Of a DNA stretch of 64,000 bases, positions 54,122 through 63,797 are shown one piece after another. Positions within the stretch are counted from its first letter, which is position 1. Every line of letters starts with the position of its first letter. The notes below the pieces were generated by a model, which ran no database searches, was not told where the DNA came from, and saw only the letters and a list, made by a program, of their open reading frames with translations. The stretch is from DASSUW01 sp963844405. Lineage in GTDB: Bacteria > Actinomycetota > Thermoleophilia > Solirubrobacterales > Solirubrobacteraceae. Location: contig CAWJNZ010000012.1 of the NCBI GenBank assembly GCA_963844405.1, forward strand, positions 310,001 to 374,000, read 5' to 3'. Made by a program: the position numbers and the translations under genes.

Positions 54122-55365
54122 CAGAACGCGAACCGCTCCACGGAGACCTGGTGGCGCGGAACGCCCGTGGCCCGCACCGCCTCCGTCATCGCGGGCGGGC
54201 CGCAGACGAAGACGTCGCGCTCGGCGAGGTCGGGCACGAGCTCGAGCAGCCGCTCGGGCGACAGCGGCTCCTCACCGACCACGTAGTGCACGTGCGCGAG
54301 CTCGTCGAGCTCGGAGCGCAGGATCACGTCCTCCTCGCGCGAGACCCGGTACACGACGACCACGTCACCGGGCAGGTCCTCCAGCAGCGCCCGTGCCGGG
54401 GTGATGCCGATCCCGCCGGCGATCAGCGCAACCCCACGGCCCGTCGGCCTGAAGCCGCCGAACGGACCTTCGGCGATCACCCGCGTGCCAGGTTCCACGT
54501 CTCGCAGGGAGCGCGTGTGGTCGCCCAGGCCCTTGACCGTGATGCGCAGCCTGCGGCCGTCGGGCGCCGCCGACAGCGAGAACGGATGCGCCTCCCACCA
54601 GTGGCGACGGCTCAAGAAGCGCCAGATGAAGAACTGGCCCGCCCGCGCCCTCAGCCGGTCCAGCCGTACGCCGCCGACTTCCAGCGACACGACGCCCGGG
54701 CTCTCCTCGGTGACCCGGATCACCCGCAGCCGGTGTCGAGCGCTGCGCCACAGCGGCAGCCCCACCCGGAACACCACGAGACAGCCGAGCGTCACGGCGT
54801 AGAGCGCGTACCAGTACGCTCGCGCCGCCGGCCGCCCTACGAAGGAGCTCCCAGTCGCGAGCTGGTGGCTGAAGGCCAGCGCCACGCCGAGGTAGGCGTA
54901 CAGATGGACGAAGTACCACGTCTCGTAGCGCAGCCGGCGCCTCACGATCACCACCGACGTGACGGTCACGCCGATCAGCGCGACGAGACCGGCGGTCGCG
55001 GTGATCACGCCGGGGTAGCCGGTGATCAGCCGCGAGATCTCGTCCGCGAGCGAGATCCGGTCACCGAGCGTGTAGCCGGCGGTGGTCAGCACGGTGTGCG
55101 CCACGAGCAGGCTCAGGCAGGCGAAGCCGTTCCAGCGGTGCACGCGCGCGAGCCGCTCGAGGTCGAGCCCGGGGATGCGTGAGAGCAGGAGGATCTGGAC
55201 GAGCGCGAGGTAAGCGCCGAGCAGCCCGGTGACGCGGCCGAGCCCGGTGAGCAGGCTGGCGGTGTCGTGGATGTCGGACGGCGTCCAGAGCGCGACCACC
55301 ACGACCGCGTTGAGCACGGCAAGGGCTGCCGCCGCCGCGAGGGACGGCGACGACAGCCGATGCAT
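54121..55365 (-). CDS. ferric reductase-like transmembrane flavoprotein
   Basis: About six membrane helices lie in residues 5-205, with histidines for heme (for example RVHRWNGFACLSLLVAHTVL, YFVHLYAYLGVALAFSHQL). A FAD/NAD(P)H ferredoxin-reductase domain follows (HPFSLSAAPD, GPFGGFRP, ALIAGGIGITPARALLE, VFVCGPPAMTEAV). It would pass electrons from NAD(P)H across the membrane. Its start is 4 nt behind malG, so the electron-transfer trio seems transcribed with the sugar importer. Confidence 0.88.
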   Translation of the reverse strand: MHRLSSPSLAAAAALAVLNAVVVVALWTPSDIHDTASLLTGLGRVTGLLGAYLALVQILLLSRIPGLDLERLARVHRWNGFACLSLLVAHTVLTTAGYTLGDRISLADEISRLITGYPGVITATAGLVALIGVTVTSVVIVRRRLRYETWYFVHLYAYLGVALAFSHQLATGSSFVGRPAARAYWYALYAVTLGCLVVFRVGLPLWRSARHRLRVIRVTEESPGVVSLEVGGVRLDRLRARAGQFFIWRFLSRRHWWEAHPFSLSAAPDGRRLRITVKGLGDHTRSLRDVEPGTRVIAEGPFGGFRPTGRGVALIAGGIGITPARALLEDLPGDVVVVYRVSREEDVILRSELDELAHVHYVVGEEPLSPERLLELVPDLAERDVFVCGPPAMTEAVRATGVPRHQVSVERFAF

Positions 55366-55369
55366 GAGC

Positions 55370-56266
55370 TCAGCCCTTGACGGCGCCCGCCGTCAGGCCC
55401 GCCACGATGCGCTTCTGGAACAGCAGCACGAGCAGCACCAGGGGGATCGAGATCACCACCGATGCCGCGGACTGCGTCCCGAGCGGGACCTCGAACTGCG
55501 AGGACCCGGTGAACTGCGAGATCGCCACCGGCACGGTGCGGGCCTCGCGGGACGAGGTCAGCGTGGTGGCGAGGAGGAACTCGTTCCAGGCCGCGATGAA
55601 GGCGAGGATCGCCGTCGTCGCCAGGCCCGGTGCCGCGAGGGGGACGATCACCTTCCGGAACGCCTCGAAGTTCGTCGCTCCGTCCACGAGCGCCGCCTCC
55701 TCGAGGTCCCTCGGGATCTCGCGGAAGAACGACACGAGGATGTAGATGGACAGCGGCAGCGCGAACGTCAGGTACGGGATGATCAGGCCGTAGAGCGTGT
55801 TGTAGAACCCGATGTCGGTCCACAGCCGGAACAGCGGCGCGGCGATCGCGATCTGCGGGAACGTCGAGATCGAGAGCACGATGCCGAGCAGCAGGAACTT
55901 GTAGTTCATCTTCAGGCGCGCGAGCGCATACGCGCAGAACGCGCCCACCACGATCCCGAGGAACGTCGTCACGAGGCTCACGACCGCGCTGTTGAACAGA
56001 GCCCTCGTGAAGTCGTCGTTCTGGAAGATCGAGGTGTAGTTGTCGAGGCTCGGGTTGGGCGGGATGATGTCCGCGCTGGACAGGTCCGCGCCCGTCTTGA
56101 GCGAGATGTTGACCAGCCAGTAGAACGGGAACAGGCAGAAGACGACGATGGCCGCCACGGCGACGTAGATCCACCAGGGCGGTCCCGGCGCCTTCGGGCC
56201 CTTCTTCTTGACGGCGGCCTCGTCGCGGGTCGTCGCCCTGCCTGCGGCTGTGGTTGCGGCTCCCAT
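55370..56266 (-). CDS. sugar ABC transporter permease, MalG type
   Basis: Six membrane helices and the ATPase-contact loop EEAALVDGATNFEAFRKVIVPLAAPG identify a carbohydrate uptake permease of the MalG group; the family signature FFREIPRDLE stands before it. It begins 2 nt after malF. No ABC ATPase is in the operon; a shared MsiK-type ATPase elsewhere in the genome is expected by analogy with other actinobacteria. Confidence 0.92.
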   Translation of the reverse strand: MGAATTAAGRATTRDEAAVKKKGPKAPGPPWWIYVAVAAIVVFCLFPFYWLVNISLKTGADLSSADIIPPNPSLDNYTSIFQNDDFTRALFNSAVVSLVTTFLGIVVGAFCAYALARLKMNYKFLLLGIVLSISTFPQIAIAAPLFRLWTDIGFYNTLYGLIIPYLTFALPLSIYILVSFFREIPRDLEEAALVDGATNFEAFRKVIVPLAAPGLATTAILAFIAAWNEFLLATTLTSSREARTVPVAISQFTGSSQFEVPLGTQSAASVVISIPLVLLVLLFQKRIVAGLTAGAVKG

Positions 56267-56268
56267 GG

Positions 56269-57195
56269 TCACCGGTCCTCGGTCAGGCCGCGGATGTTCC
56301 CGCCCACGAAGCGGATGTACATGAACGACACGACCATCACGATCAGGAACGTGATGATCGAGTACGCCGCTCCTTCTCCGTAGAGGCGGTTCTCCTGGAA
56401 TGTTCGCTGCGCGATGAGCGACATGGTGGTCGTGCCGTTGGCGCCGTTGGTCAGCACCTTCGGCAGGTCGAACGCCCTGAGCGCATCGAGCGTGCGGAAG
56501 ATCAGCGCGACGAGCAGGGCGGGCATCAGCAGCGGCAGCGTGATCCGGCGGAACCGCTGCCACCCCGTGGCGCCGTCGACCTTCGCCGCCTCGTAGATCT
56601 CCGACGGGATGACCTGCAGGCCGGCCAGCAGGAGGAGCGCCATGAACGGCGCCGTCTTCCACGTGTCGGCCAGGATCATCACGATGAGCGCCTGTGGCTC
56701 CTCGCCGAGCCAGACCGTGTTGGTCCCGAGGATCTGGTTCACGAGCCCCAGGTTCGGGTCCACGATCGTGCGCCACATGATGGCCGTGACCACGGTGAGG
56801 ACCGCCCACGGCACGAGCACGACCGTGCGCAGGAGGCCCTGCCCCTTGAACGCGGTCGCCATGATCAGCGCCATCACGAGGCCGATGATCGTCTCCAGGA
56901 ACACCGAGGAGATCGTGTAGACGAACGTCACGACGACCGAGTTGACGAAGTCGGGCTCTCCGAAGGCGTCGATGTAGTTGCCGAGGCCGGCCGGCGAGGC
57001 CCAGCGCGAGACACCCGCCCTGATGAGGCTGTACTCGTGGAGCGAGAGCCAGATCGCGTAGATGATCGGGTACACCGCCACGACCGCGATCAGGATCATC
57101 GAAGGGGCCGTCATCAGCCACGCCAGGCGGCGCTCCGGGACACCCCGGGAGCGCCGCCGCTGCGTACCTGCCTGAACTGCTGCCGCGTCAGCCAT
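56269..57195 (-). CDS. sugar ABC transporter permease, MalF type
   Basis: The 308-residue protein has six helices and the EAA motif YEAAKVDGATGWQRFRRITLPLL. The first helix (WLMTAPSMILIAVVAVYPIIYAIWLSLHE) is typical of MalF-type permeases. It follows malE by 6 nt and precedes malG by 2 nt. Confidence 0.92.
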   Translation of the reverse strand: MADAAAVQAGTQRRRSRGVPERRLAWLMTAPSMILIAVVAVYPIIYAIWLSLHEYSLIRAGVSRWASPAGLGNYIDAFGEPDFVNSVVVTFVYTISSVFLETIIGLVMALIMATAFKGQGLLRTVVLVPWAVLTVVTAIMWRTIVDPNLGLVNQILGTNTVWLGEEPQALIVMILADTWKTAPFMALLLLAGLQVIPSEIYEAAKVDGATGWQRFRRITLPLLMPALLVALIFRTLDALRAFDLPKVLTNGANGTTTMSLIAQRTFQENRLYGEGAAYSIITFLIVMVVSFMYIRFVGGNIRGLTEDR

Positions 57196-57201
57196 GGCGG
57201 A

Positions 57202-58509
57202 TCAGAAGGTCTCCAGCGCCTGCTGCATCTCCGACTGGGCGGTCTTCAGTGCCTCCTCCGGTGACACGCGGCCCGCGAGGGCCTCGTTGACGTTCTTGTA
57301 GATCGCCTGCGAGATCTGCGGATAGACCGGCGAGACCGGGCGCGAGCGCGCCTGGGCGACGGACTCCTTGAGCTGCGTGGCGAAGTCGTACTTCTTCTGG
57401 ACGTCCGGGTCGTCGTACGCGGCCGCGACGGTCGGGGCCAGCGAGTAGTCGCGGAACATGATGATCTGCTCCTCCTCGCTGCTGAGGAAGTCGACCAGCT
57501 TCAGCGCGGCGCCCTGGTTCTCGGTGAAGACGGAGATCACGTTGTTGTGACCGCCGAGGATGGCCGCCTTGCCGGCGCCCTCGAACTCCGGGAACGGGGC
57601 CACCTTGAACTTGCCCGAGACCTTGGTGCCCTTCTTCTGGCCGAGCGAGTACGCGTACGGCCAGTTGCGCATGAAGGTGGCCTTGCCCGACTCGAAGTAG
57701 CGCCGGGCCTCCTCCTCCATGTACGTCGTGACGCCGTTGGCGGCGGTGCCGTCCTTGACGCCGTCGACCATGAACTGGAGCGCCTTGACGTTCTCCGGCG
57801 AGTTGATCACGGCCTCCTTCCCGTCCTCGGACAGGATCTCGCCGCCGGCCGCGTAGGCGATCTCGAGGAAGTCGCAGGTCAGGCCCTCGTACGGCGCTCC
57901 CTGGTAGACGATGCCGTCGTTCTGGCCGGCGACCTCATAGACCTCCTGCCAGGTGGCGGGGACCTCGTCGACCTGGTCGGTGCGGTAGTAGAGGAAGGCC
58001 GCGTCGGTCTGCTGCGGCATGCCCCAGATCTTGCCGTCGTAGGTGACGGTGTCGAGCGTGGCCTCGATCAGGTCGCCCTTCTTCGACTCGACGTACGGCG
58101 ACATGTCGAAGATCCACTTCTGGGACGCGAACTCCGCCGTCCAGATCACGTCCGCGTAGAACACGTCGCACTCGCCCGACTTGGCCTCCTGGCGCTGGAC
58201 GAACTGGGTGCGCTGCTCGTCGGCCGAAGTCGAGAACTCGAGCATCTTGGCGGTGATGCCGGGGTTCTGCTCGTTGAAGCGCTTGATCGCGGCGGTCTTG
58301 TCGCCGGAGGTGTCCTTGCCGAGGCAGTACGTGACCTCGCCTTCGGCGTTCTCCATCGACGCGGGGTCGATGGCCTTGGCGCCCTCTGTGGCGCCGGTCT
58401 CCTGCGAGCCGGCCTCGTCGCCGCCGCCGCCTTCGTCCTCGCCGCAGGCGGCGACGAAGACCGCGCAGGCAAGCGCCATGCACAGCAGGTACAGAAGTCT
58501 CTTGGACAC
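57202..58509 (-). CDS. sugar ABC transporter substrate-binding lipoprotein, MalE type
   Basis: GTG 58509 with upstream GGGGGAG gives a 21-residue lipoprotein signal ending in FVAAC, the Cys at 22 being lipidated. The mature protein is a family 1 solute-binding protein: VTYCLGKDTSGDKTAAIKRF, DVFYADVIWTAEFASQKW, GKIWGMPQQTDAAFLYY, EEEARRYFESGKATFMRNWPYAY and GGHNNVISVFTEN. With the GH13 genes nearby it probably captures alpha-glucosides such as trehalose or maltodextrins. Confidence 0.93.
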   Translation of the reverse strand: MSKRLLYLLCMALACAVFVAACGEDEGGGGDEAGSQETGATEGAKAIDPASMENAEGEVTYCLGKDTSGDKTAAIKRFNEQNPGITAKMLEFSTSADEQRTQFVQRQEAKSGECDVFYADVIWTAEFASQKWIFDMSPYVESKKGDLIEATLDTVTYDGKIWGMPQQTDAAFLYYRTDQVDEVPATWQEVYEVAGQNDGIVYQGAPYEGLTCDFLEIAYAAGGEILSEDGKEAVINSPENVKALQFMVDGVKDGTAANGVTTYMEEEARRYFESGKATFMRNWPYAYSLGQKKGTKVSGKFKVAPFPEFEGAGKAAILGGHNNVISVFTENQGAALKLVDFLSSEEEQIIMFRDYSLAPTVAAAYDDPDVQKKYDFATQLKESVAQARSRPVSPVYPQISQAIYKNVNEALAGRVSPEEALKTAQSEMQQALETF

Positions 58510-58537
58510 GAGCTCCCCCTCTGTCCGGTGGGTGTGG

Positions 58538-59569
58538 TCAGGAACGTACCCTCTTGCGGTCCTTGCATGCTTCCCGGGTGCCGTCCTTGCACCCGGTGCT
58601 GCTGCGAAGCACCAGCTCGACGGTGAGTTGCTGCCCGGTGACCGGGCCGCCGTCCAGTTCGGCGAGCAGGAGCTCCGCGCCGCGCGCACCGCTCTCCTCG
58701 AGCGGCTGCGCGACCGTGGTGAGGCCCGCGTAGCGGGCCACCTCGATGTCGTCATAGCCGACGACCGCGAGGTCGTCGGGCACGCCGACGCCGAGCTCGC
58801 CCGCGGCCTCCAGCACACCGACCGCCTGCGTGTCGGAGGCCGCGAAGATCGCGGTCGGCGGCTCGGCCGACCGCAGCAGCTCGCGCGCCAGCGCCGCGGC
58901 CGCCTCGCGTCCATGCGGGGCGCGCCGCACCAGCTCCTCGTCCAGCTCGACGCCGGCCGCCGCCAGGGCGTGCTCGTAGCCGGTGCGCCGCATGGCGCTG
59001 GACGTGAAGCCGTGGTAGTTGTGCTCGAAGTCGCCCAGGAAGGCGATCCGCCGGTGGCCGAGCCCGAGCAGATGCTCGGTGGCCAGCCGGCCGCCCGCGA
59101 CGTCGTCGGTGTAGACGGCGGCGACCCGGTCGTGTGGGTGGTCGATGAGCACGACCGGCATCCCCGCCGCCTCGAACCGGTCGAGGTCGGCGTCCGTCGG
59201 GCAGAGCGAGATGGAGAGGAGGCCGTCGAGGCCGCTGGGAAGGGTCCGGAACGAGTCCGAGTCCTGGCCCGGGCGCTCGACGTCGAACAGGACGAGCCGG
59301 TAGCCCGCCCCGGCCAGCACGTGCGAGACGCCGCGCAGCCGCTCCATCACCGACGGACGGGTGAAGAACGGCGCGACGACGCCGACCGAGAGCGTGCGGC
59401 CGGTCGACAACGCGCGCGCCGCGGCGTTCGGCGCGTAGCCCAGGTCCGTGATGGCTTCGAGGACGCGTTGCCGCGTCTCGTCCCGGACCGCCGGCGAGCC
59501 GTTGAGGACTCGCGACACCGTCGCGACTCCCACTCCGGCCTGCCGTGCGACCTCGGAGATGGTCGCCAC
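58538..59569 (-). CDS. LacI-family repressor
   Basis: The DNA-binding domain TISEVARQAGVGVATVSRVLNGS occupies residues 3-25, with the hinge NAAARALSTGRT after it, and a periplasmic-binding-like effector domain to the end. GTG 59569 with GGAGGAG upstream is chosen; a longer ORF would put 15 extra residues before the HTH. It heads the malE-malF-malG operon (28-nt gap to malE) and faces the divergent GH13 genes across an operator. Confidence 0.93.
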   Translation of the reverse strand: MATISEVARQAGVGVATVSRVLNGSPAVRDETRQRVLEAITDLGYAPNAAARALSTGRTLSVGVVAPFFTRPSVMERLRGVSHVLAGAGYRLVLFDVERPGQDSDSFRTLPSGLDGLLSISLCPTDADLDRFEAAGMPVVLIDHPHDRVAAVYTDDVAGGRLATEHLLGLGHRRIAFLGDFEHNYHGFTSSAMRRTGYEHALAAAGVELDEELVRRAPHGREAAAALARELLRSAEPPTAIFAASDTQAVGVLEAAGELGVGVPDDLAVVGYDDIEVARYAGLTTVAQPLEESGARGAELLLAELDGGPVTGQQLTVELVLRSSTGCKDGTREACKDRKRVRS

Positions 59570-59591
59570 CAACCCTGGACTCCTCCTCTCG

Positions 59592-59605
59592 TGGAACCGC
59601 TTCCA
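59592..59605. promoter_or_regulatory. LacI-type operator between lacI-mal and GH13 operons
   Basis: TGGAACCGCTTCCA is a near-perfect palindrome with the central CG typical of LacI/GalR sites. It sits in the roughly 100-nt divergent gap and could control both directions. Confidence 0.75.
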
Positions 59606-59658
59606 TGGAATCAAGGGGAGCGGCAGTCGTCAACACGGGCAGCCTACGGCCGGGTTCG

Positions 59659-59664
59659 TATCCT
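59659..59664 (+). promoter_or_regulatory. -10 box of leaderless GH13 promoter
   Basis: TATCCT lies 6 nt before ATG 59671. No ribosome site is present, which fits a leaderless start and supports this ATG over upstream in-frame starts. Confidence 0.5.
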
Positions 59665-59670
59665 CCGCCG

Positions 59671-61194
59671 ATGGCCTGGTGGCGGAACGGCGTGCTGTAC
59701 CAGATCTACCCGCGCTCCTTCGCGGACGCGAACGGCGACGGGGTCGGCGACCTGCGGGGGATCGTCTCCCGGCTCGACCACCTCGAGTGGCTCGGCGTGG
59801 ACGGCATCTGGCTCAACCCGACGATGCCGTCGCCCAACGACGACTGGGGCTACGACGTCTCCGACTACCTGGGCGTCCACCCGGAGCTCGGGACGCTCGA
59901 GGACATGGACGCGCTCGTGGAGGAGGCGGGGAAGCGGGGGATCCGCGTACTGCTCGATCTCGTCCCGAACCACACCAGCGATCAGCACCCCTGGTTCCAG
60001 GATGCGCTGGCGGGCGGCGAGCGCCGCGACTTCTACGTGTGGACGGCCCGACCCAACAACTGGCTCTCGAACTTCGGCGGCTCGGCGTGGACGCGCGACG
60101 AGCGCTCCGGCCAGTACTACCTGAACAACTTCCTGCCCACCCAGCCCGACCTCAACTGGTGGAACGAGGAGGTGCGGGTCGCGTTCGACGACGTGCTGCG
60201 GTTCTGGTACGAGCGCGGGGTCGCCGGCTTCCGGATCGACGTCTGCCACGCGATCGTCAAGGACCGCGAGCTGCGCGACGACCCGGCGGCCACGCCGGAC
60301 GACCACCCGCAGGTGCGGGCGCGGGGCACGCGCCAGGTCTTCTCGATGAACCGCCCCGAGGTCCACGACGTGCTGAAGCGCTGGCGCCGCGTGTCGGAGC
60401 CCGACCGGATCCTGGTGGGGGAGACCTACGTGCTCGATCTCGACCAGCTGATCCCCTACTACGGCTCGGGCGAGGACCAGCTGCACATGGCCTTCAACTT
60501 CCTGTTCGTCCACGCGGAGCTCGACGCGGCCGAGCTGCGGACGATCGTGGAGGCGATCGAGGAGAAGCTCCCGGCCGGCGCGTGGCCGGTGTGGACGGGC
60601 TCCAACCACGACGCCGGCCGGCTCGCCTCGCGCTGGGCGGGCGGCGACGAGGCGAAGGCGCGCGTCGCGCTGCTCATGCTGCTCACGCTCCGCGGCACGC
60701 CGTTCCTCTACTACGGCGACGAGCTGGCGCTGCCCGACGCGTCGCTCGACCCGGCGAAGGCCTTGGATCCCGTGGCGCGCCGGACCGGCGACCCCGAGCG
60801 CAACCGCGACGTGTGCCGGACGCCGATGCAATGGGACGGCGGGCCGGGGCGCGGCTTCAGCCCGGACGGGGCCGAGCCGTGGCTGCCGTTCGCCGACGAC
60901 CGCAGCGTGGCGGCGCAGCGCGAGGACCCGGGGTCGACGCTGCACCTCGTCCGCGACCTGATCGCGCTGCGGCGCGGGCGCGACGATCTGCGCGACGGTG
61001 CCTACGAGACGCTGCCGGCGCCCGCGGGCGCCTGGGTGTGGCGGCGAGGGGAGGGCACGGTCGTCGCGCTCAACCTGTCGGACAAGCCGGTCGACGTGTC
61101 GCCGCGCGGGACTGTGATCATCGGTACCGACCGGTCGCGCGAGTCCTTCGACGGGCGCCTCGGCCCGTGGGAGGGCGTGGTGCTCGATGGCTGA
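59671..61194 (+). CDS. GH13 alpha-glucosidase 1
   Basis: The cytosolic (beta/alpha)8 amylase-family enzyme shows GVLYQIYPRSFADANGDGVGD, LLDLVPNHTSDQHPWF, nucleophile Asp in GFRIDVCHAI, acid Glu in LVGETYVLD, and TGSNHDAGR with the third carboxylate. This is the oligo-1,6-/alpha-glucosidase pattern. It hydrolyses imported alpha-glucosides. At 508 residues it is normal in length. It overlaps the next gene by 8 nt, and the two are clearly paralogues. Confidence 0.93.
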   Translation: MAWWRNGVLYQIYPRSFADANGDGVGDLRGIVSRLDHLEWLGVDGIWLNPTMPSPNDDWGYDVSDYLGVHPELGTLEDMDALVEEAGKRGIRVLLDLVPNHTSDQHPWFQDALAGGERRDFYVWTARPNNWLSNFGGSAWTRDERSGQYYLNNFLPTQPDLNWWNEEVRVAFDDVLRFWYERGVAGFRIDVCHAIVKDRELRDDPAATPDDHPQVRARGTRQVFSMNRPEVHDVLKRWRRVSEPDRILVGETYVLDLDQLIPYYGSGEDQLHMAFNFLFVHAELDAAELRTIVEAIEEKLPAGAWPVWTGSNHDAGRLASRWAGGDEAKARVALLMLLTLRGTPFLYYGDELALPDASLDPAKALDPVARRTGDPERNRDVCRTPMQWDGGPGRGFSPDGAEPWLPFADDRSVAAQREDPGSTLHLVRDLIALRRGRDDLRDGAYETLPAPAGAWVWRRGEGTVVALNLSDKPVDVSPRGTVIIGTDRSRESFDGRLGPWEGVVLDG

Positions 61195-62662
61195 GCCGGC
61201 CTGGTGGCGGCGCGGCGCGATCTACCAGATCTACCCGCGCTCGTTCGCGGACGCGAACGGCGACGGCGTCGGCGATCTGCGCGGGATCGCGTCGCGGCTC
61301 GACCACATCGTCGAGCTGGGCGCGGAGGCGATCTGGCTGTCGCCCTTCTTCCGCTCGCCGATGGCCGACTTCGGCTACGACGTCTCCGACTACCGCGACG
61401 TCGACCCGATCTTCGGCACGCTGGCCGACTTCGACCAGCTGGTCGCCGAGTGCCACGCCCGCGGCATCCGGGTGGTCATCGACTGGGTGCCCAACCACAC
61501 CTCCGACCAGCACCCCTGGTTCCAGGCCTCGCGCAGCTCACGCGAGGACCCCAAGCGCGACTGGTACGTCTGGCGCGACGGCGACGAGCCGCCGAACGAC
61601 TGGACGTCGCAGTTCAAGGCCGTCGGGTCGGCATGGACCTTCGACGAGGCCACGGGCCAGTGGTACCTGCACTCGTTCATGCGCGAGCAGCCCGACCTCG
61701 ACTGGGACAACCCGGAGGTCGAGGCCGCGATGCACGACGTCGTCCGCTTCTGGTTCGACCGCGGCGTCGACGGGCTGCGGCTCGACGCGATCCACAAGAT
61801 CGCCAAGGACCCGCTCCTGCGCGACCACACGGAGGCGCCGCGCCGCCACGACGAGGACTGGGAGACCATCCACGAGCGCCTGCGCGGCATCCGCCGGGTC
61901 GTCGACGAGTACGACGACCGGATGGTCGTCGGCGAGGTCGCGCTGCAGGACCTGCACCGGATCGTCCTCTACCTGGAGTCCGGCGACCAGCTCCACCTCG
62001 CCCACAACTTCGTCTTCGTCGACCTGCCGTGGGACGCGGAGGCCTACGCCACGTCGATCGACGACTTCGAGGCGCTGGCCGACCGCACCGCGTGGCCCGC
62101 CTGGTTCCTCGAGAACCACGACAAGCCACGGCTCGCCTCGCGGTTCGGGCCCGGGCCGGCGCGCGCGGCCGCCGTGCTGCTCTACGCCCTGCGCGGCACG
62201 CCGTTCGTCTACCAGGGCCAGGAGCTCGGCCTACCGGACACCGAGATCCCGCCGGACCGGGTGGTCGACGTCGACGGCCGCGACCCAGAGCGCACGCCGA
62301 TCCCGTGGACCGACGGGCCGGGCGCCGGCTTCACCGAGGGCGAGCCGTGGCTGCCGATCGACGACCGTTTCAACGCGCGCGCGCAGGAGGCCGACCCGCG
62401 CTCCTCGCTGACGCTCTTCCGGCGGCTCGCGGCGCTGCGGCGCGAGCTGCCGGAGCTGCGCGACGACGCCCAGCGGATCGTCGACGCGGAGCCGGACGTG
62501 CTGTCCTGGGTGCGCGGCGAGCGGATCCTCGTGGCGGTCAACTTCGCCGCCGAGCCACGGCCGCTCGAGGCGCGCGGGACCCTGCTGCTGTCGAGCGACC
62601 CGGACGGGACCGGCGAAGCGCTGGGACCGCACGAGGCGGTCATCCTCAGGCTCGATGATTGA
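61187..62662 (+). CDS. GH13 alpha-glucosidase 2
   Basis: A paralogue of the preceding enzyme: AIYQIYPRSFADANGDGVGD, VIDWVPNHTSDQHPWF, nucleophile Asp in GLRLDAIHKIAKD, acid Glu in VVGEVALQD and LENHDKPR. Differences in the loop after the nucleophile and in FFRSPMADFGYDVSDY suggest a different linkage preference, for example alpha-1,4 against alpha-1,6 or alpha,alpha-1,1. ATG lies within the end of the preceding gene. Confidence 0.93.
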   Translation: MAEPAWWRRGAIYQIYPRSFADANGDGVGDLRGIASRLDHIVELGAEAIWLSPFFRSPMADFGYDVSDYRDVDPIFGTLADFDQLVAECHARGIRVVIDWVPNHTSDQHPWFQASRSSREDPKRDWYVWRDGDEPPNDWTSQFKAVGSAWTFDEATGQWYLHSFMREQPDLDWDNPEVEAAMHDVVRFWFDRGVDGLRLDAIHKIAKDPLLRDHTEAPRRHDEDWETIHERLRGIRRVVDEYDDRMVVGEVALQDLHRIVLYLESGDQLHLAHNFVFVDLPWDAEAYATSIDDFEALADRTAWPAWFLENHDKPRLASRFGPGPARAAAVLLYALRGTPFVYQGQELGLPDTEIPPDRVVDVDGRDPERTPIPWTDGPGAGFTEGEPWLPIDDRFNARAQEADPRSSLTLFRRLAALRRELPELRDDAQRIVDAEPDVLSWVRGERILVAVNFAAEPRPLEARGTLLLSSDPDGTGEALGPHEAVILRLDD

Positions 62663-63797
62663 CGAGCTCCTGTCCGACGAGGGGTGGGCGTACGCCTCGA
62701 CGCCGCCGGTCGAGGAGGGCGACCCGGGGCGCTTCCACGCGCTCTTCGGACGCGACTCGCTGATCACGGCGCTCCAGGTGCTGCCCGAGCGGCCGGACGT
62801 GGCGCGGGCCACGCTGCGCGCTCTGGCGGAGCGGCAGGGGAAGGTCGACGACCCGGAGACCGACGAGGAGCCCGGCAAGATCCTGCACGAGTACCGGCCG
62901 GTGGCCGAGCCGCGGTTCCTGGAGATGGGCTGGCCGGTGCGCGACGGCTCGCTGCTCTACTACGGCTCGGCCGACTCGACGTCCTGGTTCCTCGTGGTTC
63001 TCGAGGCGCTCGGCGACCCGTCGTTTGGGGCTTCGCTCGAGGACGCCTGGCGGGCGGCGGCCGGCTGGCTGGTGCGCGCTCTTGAGGCCGGCGGCGGCCT
63101 GGTGCGGTACGGGCCGAGGCAGGCTCCGGGCGGGCTCGTGCAGCAGGGCTGGCGCGACGCCGTCGCGCCGGTCGAGCGGCATGCGTACGGCGCCGGCATC
63201 GTCCGTCCGGACGGCACCGAGCCGGCCGCGCCGCTGGCCGACGCCGATGTCCAGGCCGTCGCGCACGCCGCGCTGCGAGCGCTGGAGCGGCTCGATCCCG
63301 GCGGCGGTTGGGGGGAGCGCGCCACCGAATTCGAAACAGCGCTCAACGACCTCTTTGGGCCTGAGGTGATGGCGGTGGAGGCTGACGGGACCGTAGTGCC
63401 GGGAGCCGGATCCCAGCTCGGCTGGCTGCTGTGGTCCGGGGCATTGAAGGGCGACGCGGCGGCGGCGGTCGCCTCCCGTCTCGTGGCGCCGGACGTTCTG
63501 ACGCCATTCGGCCTGCGGACGCTGTCGTCGGACCACCCGGCCTTCGAGCCGCACGCCTACCACCGCGGCGGCATCTGGCCGTTCGACAACTGGATCGGGT
63601 GGCAGGGGTTGCTGGCGGCCGGCCGTTCCGATGATGCCGAGCGCGTTCGTGCTGGCGTGCTGCGCGCCTTGGATGAGCTCGGGCGGGCGCCGGAGCTGTA
63701 CGCGGTTGGTGCGGGCGGTGAGTTGGAGCCGGTGGCGGTCTCGAATCGGGTGCAGGCCTGGACGGTTGGGGCTCGGATCGCCTTCGAGCGGGGTTGA
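62655..63797 (+). CDS. (alpha/alpha)6-barrel glycoside hydrolase, debranching-enzyme-like
   Basis: The 380-residue protein contains GRDSLITALQVLPERPDVARATLRALAERQG, a WFLVVLEALGD segment, GGGLVRYGP and the C-terminal YHRGGIWPFDNWIGWQGLLAAG, which resembles amylo-alpha-1,6-glucosidase (glycogen debranching) and GH63/GH15-type barrels. The likely catalytic acids cannot be fixed by eye. Operon position suggests that it finishes breakdown of branched or oligomeric alpha-glucosides. It is shorter than full debranching enzymes, lacking the N-terminal beta domain. Confidence 0.82.
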   Translation: MIDELLSDEGWAYASTPPVEEGDPGRFHALFGRDSLITALQVLPERPDVARATLRALAERQGKVDDPETDEEPGKILHEYRPVAEPRFLEMGWPVRDGSLLYYGSADSTSWFLVVLEALGDPSFGASLEDAWRAAAGWLVRALEAGGGLVRYGPRQAPGGLVQQGWRDAVAPVERHAYGAGIVRPDGTEPAAPLADADVQAVAHAALRALERLDPGGGWGERATEFETALNDLFGPEVMAVEADGTVVPGAGSQLGWLLWSGALKGDAAAAVASRLVAPDVLTPFGLRTLSSDHPAFEPHAYHRGGIWPFDNWIGWQGLLAAGRSDDAERVRAGVLRALDELGRAPELYAVGAGGELEPVAVSNRVQAWTVGARIAFERG

